Assembly: GCF_947493765.1 (NCBI RefSeq)
Contig: NZ_CANLSZ010000003.1
Coordinates: forward strand, 372,001 to 436,000
Reading direction: 5' to 3'
Source of the DNA: an uncultured Arthrobacter sp.
GTDB taxonomy: Bacteria > Actinomycetota > Actinomycetes > Actinomycetales > Micrococcaceae
DNA: 64,000 nucleotides
Shown: positions 42,435-50,705 of the stretch, piece after piece
Position numbering within the stretch: the first letter of the stretch is position 1
Layout of the letters: every line of letters starts with the position of its first letter
Made by a program: the position numbers and the translations under genes
Notes under the pieces: generated by a model
The model's input: the letters and a program-made list of their open reading frames with translations, nothing else
Database searches by the model: none
Told to the model about the DNA's origin: nothing

Positions 42435-43224
42435 TCGCTGCGCCCGTCCCTTCGCCCGCACTAGTCCGCTTGATCCGCACCGGCAAGTCCTCGACATCCG
42501 TCGACGCACCACCGCTCGGCATCCGCGGCGTGACCGGCAAACCCATGCCGCCCGTCAAAGTGCCACCGGAGAGCAGCAGCTTCTTCCAATGCCAGCAGGA
42601 GTCGTCGGCGTGTTCAGGGTTCTTGCTCTGGCCGATGTAAAGCTCGAACTGCTTGGTGATCGGGTTGAAGGCGTGCGCCGCGATCAAGGTGACACCCTCG
42701 AAGTCATCGTCGTCCGGGATGCCCGGGATTGTCTCTAGACCGAAGTCCTCAGGCGAGAACAGCGCGTTGCCATCGTCGAAGAACTGATCCGCCACCCTTT
42801 TTTTCGCTGTGCTGCGCTGCCCCCACTTGACGTTGTCGACCTTGCCAAACGGATACGACTGCAGCAGCACCCGGAAGCCCTCGATCGCCCAGCCCGGGGA
42901 CTGCTTGTAGTCCCGGCGGATCACCGCGTCGGTTGGGAGGTTTGGCATCGCCTCGAACGCCTCCGGCGTGATGCCGCGCTCAAGGACATCCCCACCAAGA
43001 CCCTCAAGCCCCTCACCCAGCTTGAACCGACCGTTCGACGTTGCACGGTCAATGAGGTCTTTCAAGTGCTTGAAGTTGAGGTAGCCGACGACGCCCTGGT
43101 CATGCCCCTGGTCCTCGTCATACAACTGATCGGTCGCAGCGAACCCCACTGGCGCACCCCACTTCAGGACATTGAGCAGCTCGGAGCTCTGAAGCGCGGA
43201 GAGAGCGTCATCTTCTGCGGTCAT
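42427..43224 (-). CDS. Unrecognised 265-residue protein; operon gene 1
   Basis: I do not recognise this protein. It is soluble, with no signal peptide or membrane helix. Residues 40-90 look helical (VGYLNFKHLKDLIDRATSNG), residues 100-150 contain GWAIEGFRVLLQSYPFGKVDN, and residues 165-200 have an acidic turn (IPDDDDFEG) followed by alternating strands (VTLIAAHAFNPITKQFELYIGQS). The C-terminal 45 residues are Gly/Ser/Thr-rich and probably disordered. The ATG (43224) has no ribosome-binding site; minus-strand TAGTCT lies six bases upstream, the leaderless pattern seen elsewhere. It leads the four-gene operon. Confidence 0.75.
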   Translation of the reverse strand: MTAEDDALSALQSSELLNVLKWGAPVGFAATDQLYDEDQGHDQGVVGYLNFKHLKDLIDRATSNGRFKLGEGLEGLGGDVLERGITPEAFEAMPNLPTDAVIRRDYKQSPGWAIEGFRVLLQSYPFGKVDNVKWGQRSTAKKRVADQFFDDGNALFSPEDFGLETIPGIPDDDDFEGVTLIAAHAFNPITKQFELYIGQSKNPEHADDSCWHWKKLLLSGGTLTGGMGLPVTPRMPSGGASTDVEDLPVRIKRTSAGEGTGAANG

Positions 43225-43243
43225 GAGGCCAGACTACACGGGG

Positions 43244-43700
43244 TCAGTAGATTGCGTACCTAGTTTTACTCTGGGCGTGTCGAATCTGGCTGTGTTTGCC
43301 GTACAGCTGATTCGCGAACGGGTCACGGCGAAGGGTTCCTGGCCGATTTCCAGTCGACTTATAGGTGCAGGCGTAGGCGTGCTCGAGTGCCGGCAGAAGG
43401 TCCGTGAAGCCAAGCTCCGCGGCGATCACCTCGTCGACGGCGTCCGTCAGGTTACGCATCTCCGACACGATGTACGTGCCCATGTACTTTCCGGCGTAGG
43501 GCGTGAAGAGCACGTGGTTCTCCACTTGTAGACGAAGGATTGAGCGAAGTCCTTAAACTCCTGTCGCCCGCCGAGCGTGTGCGGGAGCGGCAGGGAAGGA
43601 GAAGAACTCGGGGTGCTCGGGACTGACGTCTTCGCGAAGCCGGTAAGACTCCTGACTCCACCCCGACATGGACTGGTCGTGGTAGACGGCGAAGCTCAGC
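43244..43700 (-). pseudogene. Frameshifted unknown gene upstream of the operon
   Basis: Three consecutive minus-strand frames read as one protein if two frameshifts are repaired: a segment with AVYHDQSMSGWSQESYRLRE (about 43690-43595), then LPLPHTLGGRQEFKDFAQSF (43593-43522), then ENHVLFTPYAGKYMGTYIVS to the stop at 43244. The joins are near 43592 and 43522-43525. Codon third positions are GC-biased as in real genes. I do not recognise the family. Its 5' end runs into the antisense integrase remnant, so it is also truncated. Confidence 0.65.
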
Positions 43701-43988
43701 GTCCTCGCTGGCCTCCCGAGGCTCACCTTCCACGGCTCCCGCCACTAGCACGCCTTCCTGATGATCGCCTCGGGCGCGGATATCGCCGTCATTTCCAAGC
43801 GGCTCGGGCACTCGTCCCTGTCGATCACCAGCGACATCTACGGCACCTTATTGGGTCGGCCAGCCGAACGCCGCGGAGAACGCCTCCGCGCTCGTGCCCG
43901 CCCGCGGGGCCAGTGCACACACGGTGCACACACCGGCCCTGATCGAGGGCAAGAAAAAAGCCCCTGTCAGAACCTAATAAGGCTCTGA
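43701..43988 (+). pseudogene. Tyrosine integrase, C-terminal remnant
   Basis: The frame LPRLTFHGSRH-stop-HAFLMIASGADIAV, then SKRLGHSSLSITSDIYGTLLG, is the catalytic C-terminus of a phage-type tyrosine recombinase (HxLRH, GH, and the nucleophile Tyr in DIYG). A TAG (43746-43748) replaces the residue after RH, and the N-terminal two thirds are missing. The open part continues through the right boundary repeat. This integrase presumably inserted the element at tRNA-Pro. Confidence 0.85.
43924..43964. repeat. Right boundary repeat (att-like)
   Basis: A 41-base partner of the left boundary repeat. An extra copy of GTGCACACAC precedes it (43913-43922). It overlaps the A-tract and first arm of the tRNA-Pro terminator and the end of the integrase remnant. 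Confidence 0.7.
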
Positions 43989-43998
43989 CACAGGCTTT
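43954..43998 (-). terminator. Terminator of tRNA-Pro
   Basis: Minus strand: AAAGCCTGTGTCAGA pairs with TCTGACAGGGGCTTT and is followed by a T6 tract. It begins seven bases after the tRNA 3' end, a classical intrinsic terminator. Confidence 0.88.
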
Positions 43999-44004
43999 CA
44001 TCCG

Positions 44005-44078
<74 letters not shown>

Positions 44079-44155
44079 GCCGACCCGCTCAGCGGGCCGA
44101 ACCACTCGCACAACATTACATCATTCCCGGGGTGGAGCGGCACCGCGGGAGGCCG

Positions 44156-45712
44156 TCAGCGCTTGCGGCTGCGCTTCTCGCGCACCCTCATGCTGACCTC
44201 GATGGGCGTGCCCTCGAAGCCGAAGGTCTCGCGCAGGCGGCGCGTGATGAAGCGGCGGTAGCCCGGGTCAAGGAAGCCGGTGGTGAACAGGACGAACTTC
44301 GGCGGCCGGCTCGAGGCCTGCGTGCCGAAGAGGATCCTCGGCTGCTTGCCGCCGCGCACCGGGTGCGGATGAGCGGCGACGAGCTCGCCCAGGAACGCAT
44401 TGAGGCGCCCGGTGGGGATGCGCCGGTCCCAGGACTCGAGGGCGACGTCGAGCGCCGGCACCAGCCGGTCCTTGTGCCACCCGGTGAGCGCCGAGATGTT
44501 GACGCGCGGCGCCCACTCCACGTGCGCCAGATCCTGCTCGATCTCCCGCTCCAGGTACCGGCGGCGCTCGTCGTCGAGCAGGTCCCACTTGTTGAACGCG
44601 AGCACGATCGCCCGGCCGGCTTCGATGGCCATGTTCAGGATGCGCACGTCCTGCTCGCTGAGCACCTCGTCCACGGCGAGGAGCACCACGGCCACCTCGG
44701 CCTTCTCCAGGGCGGACTGGGTGCGGAGCGAGGCGTAGAAGTCGGCGCCCTGCTGCATGTGCACGCGGCGGCGGATGCCGGCGGTGTCCACGAAGCGCCA
44801 GGTACGGCCACCGAGCTCGATCATCTCGTCCACGGGATCACGCGTGGTCCCGGCCAGGGGGTCGACGACGACGCGGTCGGAGCCCGCCAGCTTGTTCAGC
44901 AGGGAGGACTTGCCCACGTTGGGGCGGCCGATCAGGGCCACCCTCCTGGGCCCGCCGGAGCGCTCGATGCCCCCGTGCTGGGAGAACTCGGGCAGCACCT
45001 CGAGCACGCGGTCCAGCATGTCGGCCGTCCCGCGTCCGTGCAGGGCGGAAACCGGCCAGGGCTGACCGAAGCCCAGGCCCCACAGCACCGAGGCGTCCGC
45101 CTCGTTCTGGATGTCGTCCACCTTGTTGGCGACGACGATCACGGGCTTGTTCTTGCGGCGCAGCATGCGCACCACGGCCTCGTCGGTGGCCGTGGCGCCG
45201 ACCGTCGCGTCGACCACGAGCAGTACGGCGTCGGCCATGTCGACGGCGATCTCCGCCTGGTCGGCCACGCGGGCGTTGATGCCCTTCGCGTCCTGCTCCC
45301 AGCCGCCCGTGTCCACGAGGGTGAAGTTCCGCCCGGTCCACTGCGCCGGGTAGGAGACGCGGTCGCGTGTGACGCCGGGGGTGTCCTCGACGACGGCCTC
45401 GCGGCGCCCGAGGATGCGGTTCACGAGTGTGGACTTGCCCACGTTGGGCCGTCCGACGATGGCCAGGACGGGATTGAGGCGGCCCTCGTCCTCGTCGTCG
45501 TAGTCCTCGTTCTCCCGTGCGAGGAGGTAGGCGTCCTCGTCGTCGAGCTCGTAGTCCTCGAGACCGGCGCGCAGCGAGGCGGCCCGCTGCTCGGCCTCGG
45601 CGTCGTCGAGGGTCTCGAGCACCTCACTGACCTGGTCCTCGCCGGTCGGCTCGTACTCCTCGTCGGCTCCCGGGGCGCTGCCCGGGGCGTTCGGCGAAAG
45701 GTTCTCGCTCAT
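44156..45712 (-). CDS. der: Der (EngA), double-GTPase ribosome assembly factor
   Basis: GTPase needed for 50S subunit maturation. The 518-residue protein has two G domains, each with GRPNVGKS (about residues 86 and 262), and a C-terminal KH-like domain. The first 75 residues are an acidic extension ([23 protein letters not shown]) typical of actinobacterial Der. The ATG at 45712 has AAGGA seven bases upstream; a GTG one codon earlier is less likely. It sits 66 bases after tRNA-Pro in map order and 80 bases downstream of cmk. Confidence 0.96.
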   Translation of the reverse strand: MSENLSPNAPGSAPGADEEYEPTGEDQVSEVLETLDDAEAEQRAASLRAGLEDYELDDEDAYLLARENEDYDDEDEGRLNPVLAIVGRPNVGKSTLVNRILGRREAVVEDTPGVTRDRVSYPAQWTGRNFTLVDTGGWEQDAKGINARVADQAEIAVDMADAVLLVVDATVGATATDEAVVRMLRRKNKPVIVVANKVDDIQNEADASVLWGLGFGQPWPVSALHGRGTADMLDRVLEVLPEFSQHGGIERSGGPRRVALIGRPNVGKSSLLNKLAGSDRVVVDPLAGTTRDPVDEMIELGGRTWRFVDTAGIRRRVHMQQGADFYASLRTQSALEKAEVAVVLLAVDEVLSEQDVRILNMAIEAGRAIVLAFNKWDLLDDERRRYLEREIEQDLAHVEWAPRVNISALTGWHKDRLVPALDVALESWDRRIPTGRLNAFLGELVAAHPHPVRGGKQPRILFGTQASSRPPKFVLFTTGFLDPGYRRFITRRLRETFGFEGTPIEVSMRVREKRSRKR

Positions 45713-45793
45713 CACACTGTCCTTCGGTTGGTGTTCACCGTCTCCCGACGGTAATTCTGGTGGGTCCGGGACCGGGCCCGGGCTGTGCTCGGC

Positions 45794-46525
45794 CTAGTTC
45801 GCCACGGCGAGGACGATCCCGAGGACCGCCGTCACGGTCTGCTCGAGGTCCAGCTCGGAGGAGTCCAGCGTGACGACGCCGTCGGCGGCCTGCTGGAAGT
45901 CGACGACCGTGGAGTCCTTCGCGTCGCGCTCGGTGACCTGCCGCTTGAGCTGCGCCTCGGACTGCGTGCCGCCGAGCTGGTCGCCGCGGCGCCGCAGGCG
46001 GGCCTCCTCGGTGGCGGTGAGCAGGATCCGCACCTGGGCATCCGGTGCGACGACGGTGGTGATGTCCCGGCCCTCGGCCACGATGCGGTGCGAAGCGCCT
46101 GCGATGAGGGCCCGCTGGCGACGGATCAGCTCGGCTCTCGCCCCCATGGTGGTGGCGACGGCGCTCACGGCCGAGGAGACCCCGGGTTCGCGGATCGCGG
46201 CGGTGACGTCGATGCCGGCGACCAGCACCGACTCCTGGTCGGGGCTGGTGCTGATCTCGAGGTCGATGGAGCGCGCGGCCGACTCGACCGCCGGACTGTC
46301 CGTCAGGTCCACTCCCGTCGTCATGCAGTGCAGCGTGACCGCCCGGTACATGGCACCGGTGTCCAGGTACGCGGCCCGGAGGCGGCGCGCCACCTCCCGG
46401 CTGACACTGGACTTGCCCGATCCGGAGGGACCGTCGATGGCCACGACGAGCGGCTTGCCGATGCGGAACCCGGCGTGGGCGTCGGTGTCCGCGGGGATAG
46501 GGGTCCCTGTCGATGTGGTGTTCAC
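45794..46525 (-). CDS. cmk: Cytidylate kinase
   Basis: Phosphorylates CMP and dCMP. The 243-residue protein has the P-loop VAIDGPSGSGKSSVSR (about residue 29), the CMP-binding DTGAMYRAVTL, and GRDITTVVAPDAQVRILLTA. It starts at GTG (46525), overlapping the tyrA stop as GTGA. The first 25 residues are a non-conserved extension; a later start is possible but lacks the overlap. Confidence 0.95.
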   Translation of the reverse strand: MNTTSTGTPIPADTDAHAGFRIGKPLVVAIDGPSGSGKSSVSREVARRLRAAYLDTGAMYRAVTLHCMTTGVDLTDSPAVESAARSIDLEISTSPDQESVLVAGIDVTAAIREPGVSSAVSAVATTMGARAELIRRQRALIAGASHRIVAEGRDITTVVAPDAQVRILLTATEEARLRRRGDQLGGTQSEAQLKRQVTERDAKDSTVVDFQQAADGVVTLDSSELDLEQTVTAVLGIVLAVAN

Positions 46526-47649
46526 TGCACTACCTTCCAGCCCCGCTGGGTCAGGGACTCCGTCAGTTCGTGGCGCCTGCCCGGCAGGACCGAGAGTTCG
46601 GCCAGGCCCACCTGGCGCCCGGGGGAATGCTCGAGGCGGAAGTCCTCGACATTGATGCCGATGTTTCCGATCTCCGTGAGGAGCTTCGCGATCTGGCCCG
46701 GGACGTCGTCCACGAGCACCGTGAGGCGCGCGAACGAATTCGGCGGGGCACCGTGCTTGCCGGGAACGCGTGCCTGGCCCGCGTTCCCCTCCGAGATCAG
46801 CTGCGCCATGTCGAGGCGCGCTCCCCCGGCGGCGGGCTCCTCGAGCGTGTGGATGAGCCGGTCGAGATCCTCGCGCACCCCGTAGAGGATGTCGACGAGG
46901 CGCCCGGCGTTCGCCGAGAAGATCTGCACCCACAGGCGCGGATCACTCGCGGCGATGCGCGTGACGTCCCGCAGACCGTTGCCGGCCAGCGCCAGGGCCT
47001 GCACCGGTGAGTCCTGGAGCCTGCTGGCCACGAGCGAGGAGACCACCTGCGGCAGGTGCGAGATCAGGGCCACGGCCTCGTCGTGCTCCTCGACGCTCAT
47101 GCGGGCGGGCACGGCGCCGAGATCGACGGCGAGCGACTCCGCGCGCAGCACGGCCTCGGGGGTACTCGCGGCGTGGGCGCACAGCACCCACGGGGCGCCG
47201 GTGAACAGCTCTGCACGCGCGGCGACCGGTCCCGACTTCTCGCGGCCCGCCATCGGGTGCGTCCCGACGTAGCGGGGCAGCTCGGCTGCGACACCGGGCA
47301 GGGCGGCGAGCTCGGCGAGGATGGCCTCCTTGACGCTGCAGATGTCCACGACGACGGCGTCCGGGTAGGCCAGCAGCGCGTCGGCGACCACGCGCGCCGT
47401 CACATCCGGCGGCGTGGCCACGACGACGAGTTCGGGGCTCAGCTGCTCCCCGTCGCCGACGGCCTCCACGAGGAGCCGTCCCGCACCGATGTCCCGCGCC
47501 ACGGCCTCGGTGGAGGGGGAACTGTCGGACAGGACGACGTCGAGGCCGCGGTTCCGCAGCCCCAGTCCGATGCTCGCTCCGAGGAGACCTGCTCCCACCA
47601 CGAGAACGGGTCCGAGGAGATGTGTTCCCTGCTCCGTGCGCACGTCCAT
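46522..47649 (-). CDS. tyrA: Prephenate dehydrogenase (tyrosine synthesis)
   Basis: Oxidises prephenate to 4-hydroxyphenylpyruvate. The 375-residue protein has the NAD-binding VVGAGLLGASIGLGL (about residue 16), the catalytic-region THPMAGREKSGP, and a C-terminal ACT domain (about 300-370, VLVDDVPGQIAKLLTEIG) for feedback by tyrosine. The ATG lies three bases after the rluB stop. Confidence 0.93.
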   Translation of the reverse strand: MDVRTEQGTHLLGPVLVVGAGLLGASIGLGLRNRGLDVVLSDSSPSTEAVARDIGAGRLLVEAVGDGEQLSPELVVVATPPDVTARVVADALLAYPDAVVVDICSVKEAILAELAALPGVAAELPRYVGTHPMAGREKSGPVAARAELFTGAPWVLCAHAASTPEAVLRAESLAVDLGAVPARMSVEEHDEAVALISHLPQVVSSLVASRLQDSPVQALALAGNGLRDVTRIAASDPRLWVQIFSANAGRLVDILYGVREDLDRLIHTLEEPAAGGARLDMAQLISEGNAGQARVPGKHGAPPNSFARLTVLVDDVPGQIAKLLTEIGNIGINVEDFRLEHSPGRQVGLAELSVLPGRRHELTESLTQRGWKVVQ

Positions 47650-47652
47650 GGG

Positions 47653-49137
47653 CTAGAGGCCCACCGATGCCATGAGGTGCCCGACCTCCTGGCGCCCGAG
47701 CACGCGGATGCTGCCCTGGCGCTGGTCGCCCACGCGGATGGGACCCTCCTGCGTGCGGACGAGTCGTTCCACGGGGTGCCCCACGGCATCGAAGAGGCGC
47801 CGCACCACGCGATTGCGGCCCGAGTGGAGGATGACCTCCACGAGGACGTGGCCGGGGGTGGAGTCGACGAGCTTGAAGGAGTCCACCTGCGCCAGGCCGT
47901 CCTCGAGCTCGATGCCCTCCTTCATCTGCGCGCCGATGCCCTGCGCCATGGGGCCCCGCACCTGCACGAGGTAGGTCTTGGGGACCTCGTAGGAGGGGTG
48001 TGTCAGCCGGTTGGTCAGCTCGCCGTCGTTGGTCAGCAGCAGCAGTCCCTCGGTCTCGGCGTCGAGGCGTCCCACGTGGAAGAGGCGCTCGCTCTTGTCC
48101 CGGTTCTTCAGGAAGTCGCTGATGCAGCGCCGGCCCTCCGGGTCGTCCATCGTGGAGATCACCCCGCGCGGCTTGTTGAAGACGTAGTACTTCAGGTGCT
48201 CGTTGAGCTGCAGGCGGATGCCGTCCACGTGGATGGCCACCTGCTCGGGATCCACGCGTACGCCGAGCTCGGTCACCACCGTGCCGTCCACCTCCACGCG
48301 GCCGTCGAGGATCATCTCCTCGCAGACCCGTCGTGAGGCCACGCCGGCGAGGGCCATGACCTTCTGGAGCCTCACGCCCTCGGGATTGTGCACGTCGATC
48401 TCGTCGGCGGGCCGGCTTGTGCGCGAGGGCTTCGCCGGACGCACCGGGCCGAGATTCTGGCCGAAGCGCTCACGGCCGAAGGCCTTGGGGCCGGCCGGCT
48501 TCTGACGACCGGCGGCACCGGCTGGACGCCCTGCCCGCTTCTCTCCGGACCCTGGACGGCCGGTCTTCCCACCGCCGGACGCGAAGCGGCCCGACGGCGT
48601 TCCTGCGGACGGGCGCCCCGACGCAGAGCGCGCGCGGCCGTCGGCGGACCCACGGCGATCAGCACCTGCGGCTGACGGACGGCCGCTGGACGACCGGGCA
48701 TCGGACGACCGGGCATCGGACGAGCGGGTGCGCTCCTGGAACGGCTTCCCCGCCGAGGAACGTCCGCCGTCGCGGCCACTGCCCGAGCGGTTCCCCTCGG
48801 GGCGACCGCGCTCCGGGCGCCCCTCACCCGACCGGCCACCGTCACGTCCACCGTCACGTCCACCATCGCGGCCGCTATCACGTCCGCTGTCACGTCCACC
48901 GGCAGGACGACCGCGCTCCGGGCGCCCCTCACCCGACAGGCCACCGTCACGTCCACTGTCACGTCCACCGGCACGTCCACCGTCACGCGTTCCGCCGGAG
49001 AAGCTGGAGGCATCGCGCTCGCCGCCCCTCGCGGAGCCGCCGCGCGGGGCGGACGTCCGACGCTCAGCGGGGCGTCCGGCGGAGTCGCCGCTGCGAGGCG
49101 GCTTGCGTCCGGAACCGGATCCTGGCTGCTGTGTCAT
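47653..49137 (-). CDS. rluB: RluB-type 23S rRNA pseudouridine synthase with a long Arg/Gly-rich N-terminus
   Basis: Modifies uridine in 23S rRNA near the peptidyl-transferase centre. The catalytic half (about 250-494) has an S4 RNA-binding domain (VRLQKVMALAGVASRR) and the catalytic Asp in GRLDAETEGLLLLTNDGEL. The first 245 residues are low-complexity, full of GRDGGR, GRDSGRD and RPERGRP repeats, resembling disordered RGG-type RNA-binding tails. The ATG at 49137 has AAGGA eight bases upstream, so the extension is translated. The DNA beneath it contains tandem and 105-base-offset repeats. Confidence 0.93.
   Translation of the reverse strand: MTQQPGSGSGRKPPRSGDSAGRPAERRTSAPRGGSARGGERDASSFSGGTRDGGRAGGRDSGRDGGLSGEGRPERGRPAGGRDSGRDSGRDGGRDGGRDGGRSGEGRPERGRPEGNRSGSGRDGGRSSAGKPFQERTRSSDARSSDARSSSGRPSAAGADRRGSADGRARSASGRPSAGTPSGRFASGGGKTGRPGSGEKRAGRPAGAAGRQKPAGPKAFGRERFGQNLGPVRPAKPSRTSRPADEIDVHNPEGVRLQKVMALAGVASRRVCEEMILDGRVEVDGTVVTELGVRVDPEQVAIHVDGIRLQLNEHLKYYVFNKPRGVISTMDDPEGRRCISDFLKNRDKSERLFHVGRLDAETEGLLLLTNDGELTNRLTHPSYEVPKTYLVQVRGPMAQGIGAQMKEGIELEDGLAQVDSFKLVDSTPGHVLVEVILHSGRNRVVRRLFDAVGHPVERLVRTQEGPIRVGDQRQGSIRVLGRQEVGHLMASVGL
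48803..48984. repeat. Direct and tandem repeats inside rluB
   Basis: A block of about 47 bases starting at 48803 recurs at 48908 with one or two mismatches (105-base offset, exactly 35 codons). Between and after the blocks lie 12-base units of the type ACCGTCACGTCC. All repeats keep frame and encode GRD/GGR units. Confidence 0.9.
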
Positions 49138-49163
49138 GGGGAAATCCTTCGTGTAGATCGTGC

Positions 49164-49808
49164 TCAGAACGTCATGTCGTCGTACTCCCCGAGGCTCTCG
49201 AGCCCCGGGAGGTGGGGTGCGATGCGCGGCAGTTCGTCCACGCTGCCCAGACCCACCCGCTCCAGGAAGAGTGCGGTGGTCCCGTAGCGGGCCGCGCCGC
49301 TCACCGGATCGGCGTCCAGCTCGACCACCAATCCGCGCTGCACGAGCGTTCGCACCACGGAGTCCACGGCGACGCCCCTGATCGCGGAGACCCTGGCACG
49401 GGACACGGGCTGACGGTAAGCGATGACCGCCAGTGTCTCGAGTGCCGCCTGCGAGAGCCGGGCGGACCGGCCATCGAGGACGAAGTCGGCGACGACGGAG
49501 GAGAAATGCTGTCGGGAGAAGATGCGCCACCCGCCGGCGATGCTCCGGAGTTCGAACCCGCGCGGAACCGCCGGTCCGATCACTGGGGAGTCTGCACCAG
49601 TATAGCCGTCGTACTCGCGCTGCAGTTCCACGAGGGCGTCCTGCACCTGCTCCTGGGGACGCTCCAGGACGAGGGAGAGCCGTGCCTCGGTGACCGGCTG
49701 GTCGGCCACCATGAGGATCGCCTCGATGGCACCCTTCAGTCCGCCGGGCAGATCCTCGAGGGCGGCCGTCCCGCCCGGCTCCTCCGCGGGCGCGGACGCA
49801 TCACGCAT
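49164..49808 (-). CDS. scpB: ScpB, condensin accessory protein
   Basis: A 214-residue winged-helix subunit of the SMC-ScpAB chromosome-condensing complex. The first helix-turn-helix is around residues 23-50 (LKGAIEAILMVADQPVTEARL), the second near 120-160 (LSQAALETLAVIAYRQPVSRARVSAIRG). The ATG overlaps the scpA stop by eight bases. Confidence 0.94.
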   Translation of the reverse strand: MRDASAPAEEPGGTAALEDLPGGLKGAIEAILMVADQPVTEARLSLVLERPQEQVQDALVELQREYDGYTGADSPVIGPAVPRGFELRSIAGGWRIFSRQHFSSVVADFVLDGRSARLSQAALETLAVIAYRQPVSRARVSAIRGVAVDSVVRTLVQRGLVVELDADPVSGAARYGTTALFLERVGLGSVDELPRIAPHLPGLESLGEYDDMTF

Positions 49809-50670
49809 CGTCGGTCCTCCAGGACACCCGGAGTTCCGCCAGGGGCGCGGCCTGGTCGAAGGAGACGGAGCCGTCGCGGAAGAGATCCAGCAGCGCGAGG
49901 AACCGCGCCACCAGTACCGCTGCGGAGCTGCCGTCGCGGGTCAGCTGCCCGAAGGTCATGGCCCCGTTGAGCTGCAGGAGCTCGGCCAGGACCGCGGACT
50001 GCTCCCCGATGCTCACCTGCGCCGAGACGAGGTGCCCGGTCTCCACCACGGCCGGTTCCTCCCCGCGCGGGGCGAGCACGCGCGCCGCGAGGGCGGCGAA
50101 GTCCTGCGCAGTGGACCGCCAGCGCAGCTCGGGCAGCAGGGCGAGCACCTCCGGTTCCGGCGGCGCGTCCCGTGGATGGCGTTCGGCCTCCTCCTCGAGG
50201 CGGTGGAAGAGCTCCCGGGCCATCTCCTTGAACGCCCGGTACTGCAGGAGCCGTGCGAACAGCAGGTCCCGTGCCTCCAGCAGCGCGATGTCGCCCTCGT
50301 CCTCGACGACGCCGGTTCCGGCAGGCAGGAGTTTCGCGGCCTTCAGATCCAGCAGCGTGGCCGCCACCACCAGGAACTCGCTGGCCTCGTCGAGCTTCCA
50401 CTGTCCCTCGACGGCCTGGAGGTGCCGGATGTGGGCGATGAACTCGTCCGTGACCTCGGCGAGGGCTATCTCGGTGACGTCGAGCTCGCGGCGCGAGATC
50501 AGGGTGAGGAGCAGATCGAAGGGACCGCTGAAGTTCGTCAGCTGCACCGCGAAGACGGAGGGCGCCGTCGTCGGCCCCGGGGCCCGCGCACCGTCCGACG
50601 CGGACGCCAGGTCCCCGCCGGATTGCCCGCCGGATTCTTTACCGACGTCCTGCACGCTGCCGTGCGCCAC
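49801..50670 (-). CDS. scpA: ScpA, kleisin of the SMC complex
   Basis: A 289-residue kleisin that bridges SMC heads. The N-terminal block FSGPFDLLLTLISRRELDVTEIALAEVTDEFI (about residues 48-80) is diagnostic. The C-terminal winged helix contacts SMC. The first 35 residues are Gly/Ser/Asp-rich and variable. It starts at GTG (50670), 35 bases after parA. Confidence 0.94.
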   Translation of the reverse strand: MAHGSVQDVGKESGGQSGGDLASASDGARAPGPTTAPSVFAVQLTNFSGPFDLLLTLISRRELDVTEIALAEVTDEFIAHIRHLQAVEGQWKLDEASEFLVVAATLLDLKAAKLLPAGTGVVEDEGDIALLEARDLLFARLLQYRAFKEMARELFHRLEEEAERHPRDAPPEPEVLALLPELRWRSTAQDFAALAARVLAPRGEEPAVVETGHLVSAQVSIGEQSAVLAELLQLNGAMTFGQLTRDGSSAAVLVARFLALLDLFRDGSVSFDQAAPLAELRVSWRTDDA

Positions 50671-50705
50671 CTATCGCTCCCGGAGGGACCCGGCGTCCGA
50701 GGGCA

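Larger units (their letters stand above)
38144..43964. mobile_element. Decayed integrated element beside tRNA-Pro(GGG)
   Basis: A 5.8-kb segment bounded by an imperfect direct repeat (38144-38185 and 43924-43964) and lying against a tRNA-Pro gene. Its base composition is visibly less GC-rich than the flanks (AT-rich codons such as AAA and TTT recur). It contains a tyrosine-integrase C-terminal remnant, a broken double helix-turn-helix gene, a frameshifted unknown gene and an apparently intact four-gene operon. No intact integrase or transfer gene is present, so it looks immobile. Confidence 0.75.

Noticed and set aside
48803-48984. Regular repeats that could suggest a CRISPR array
   Set aside because: The repeats have no unique spacers of constant length, keep one reading frame and lie within rluB; no cas genes are present.
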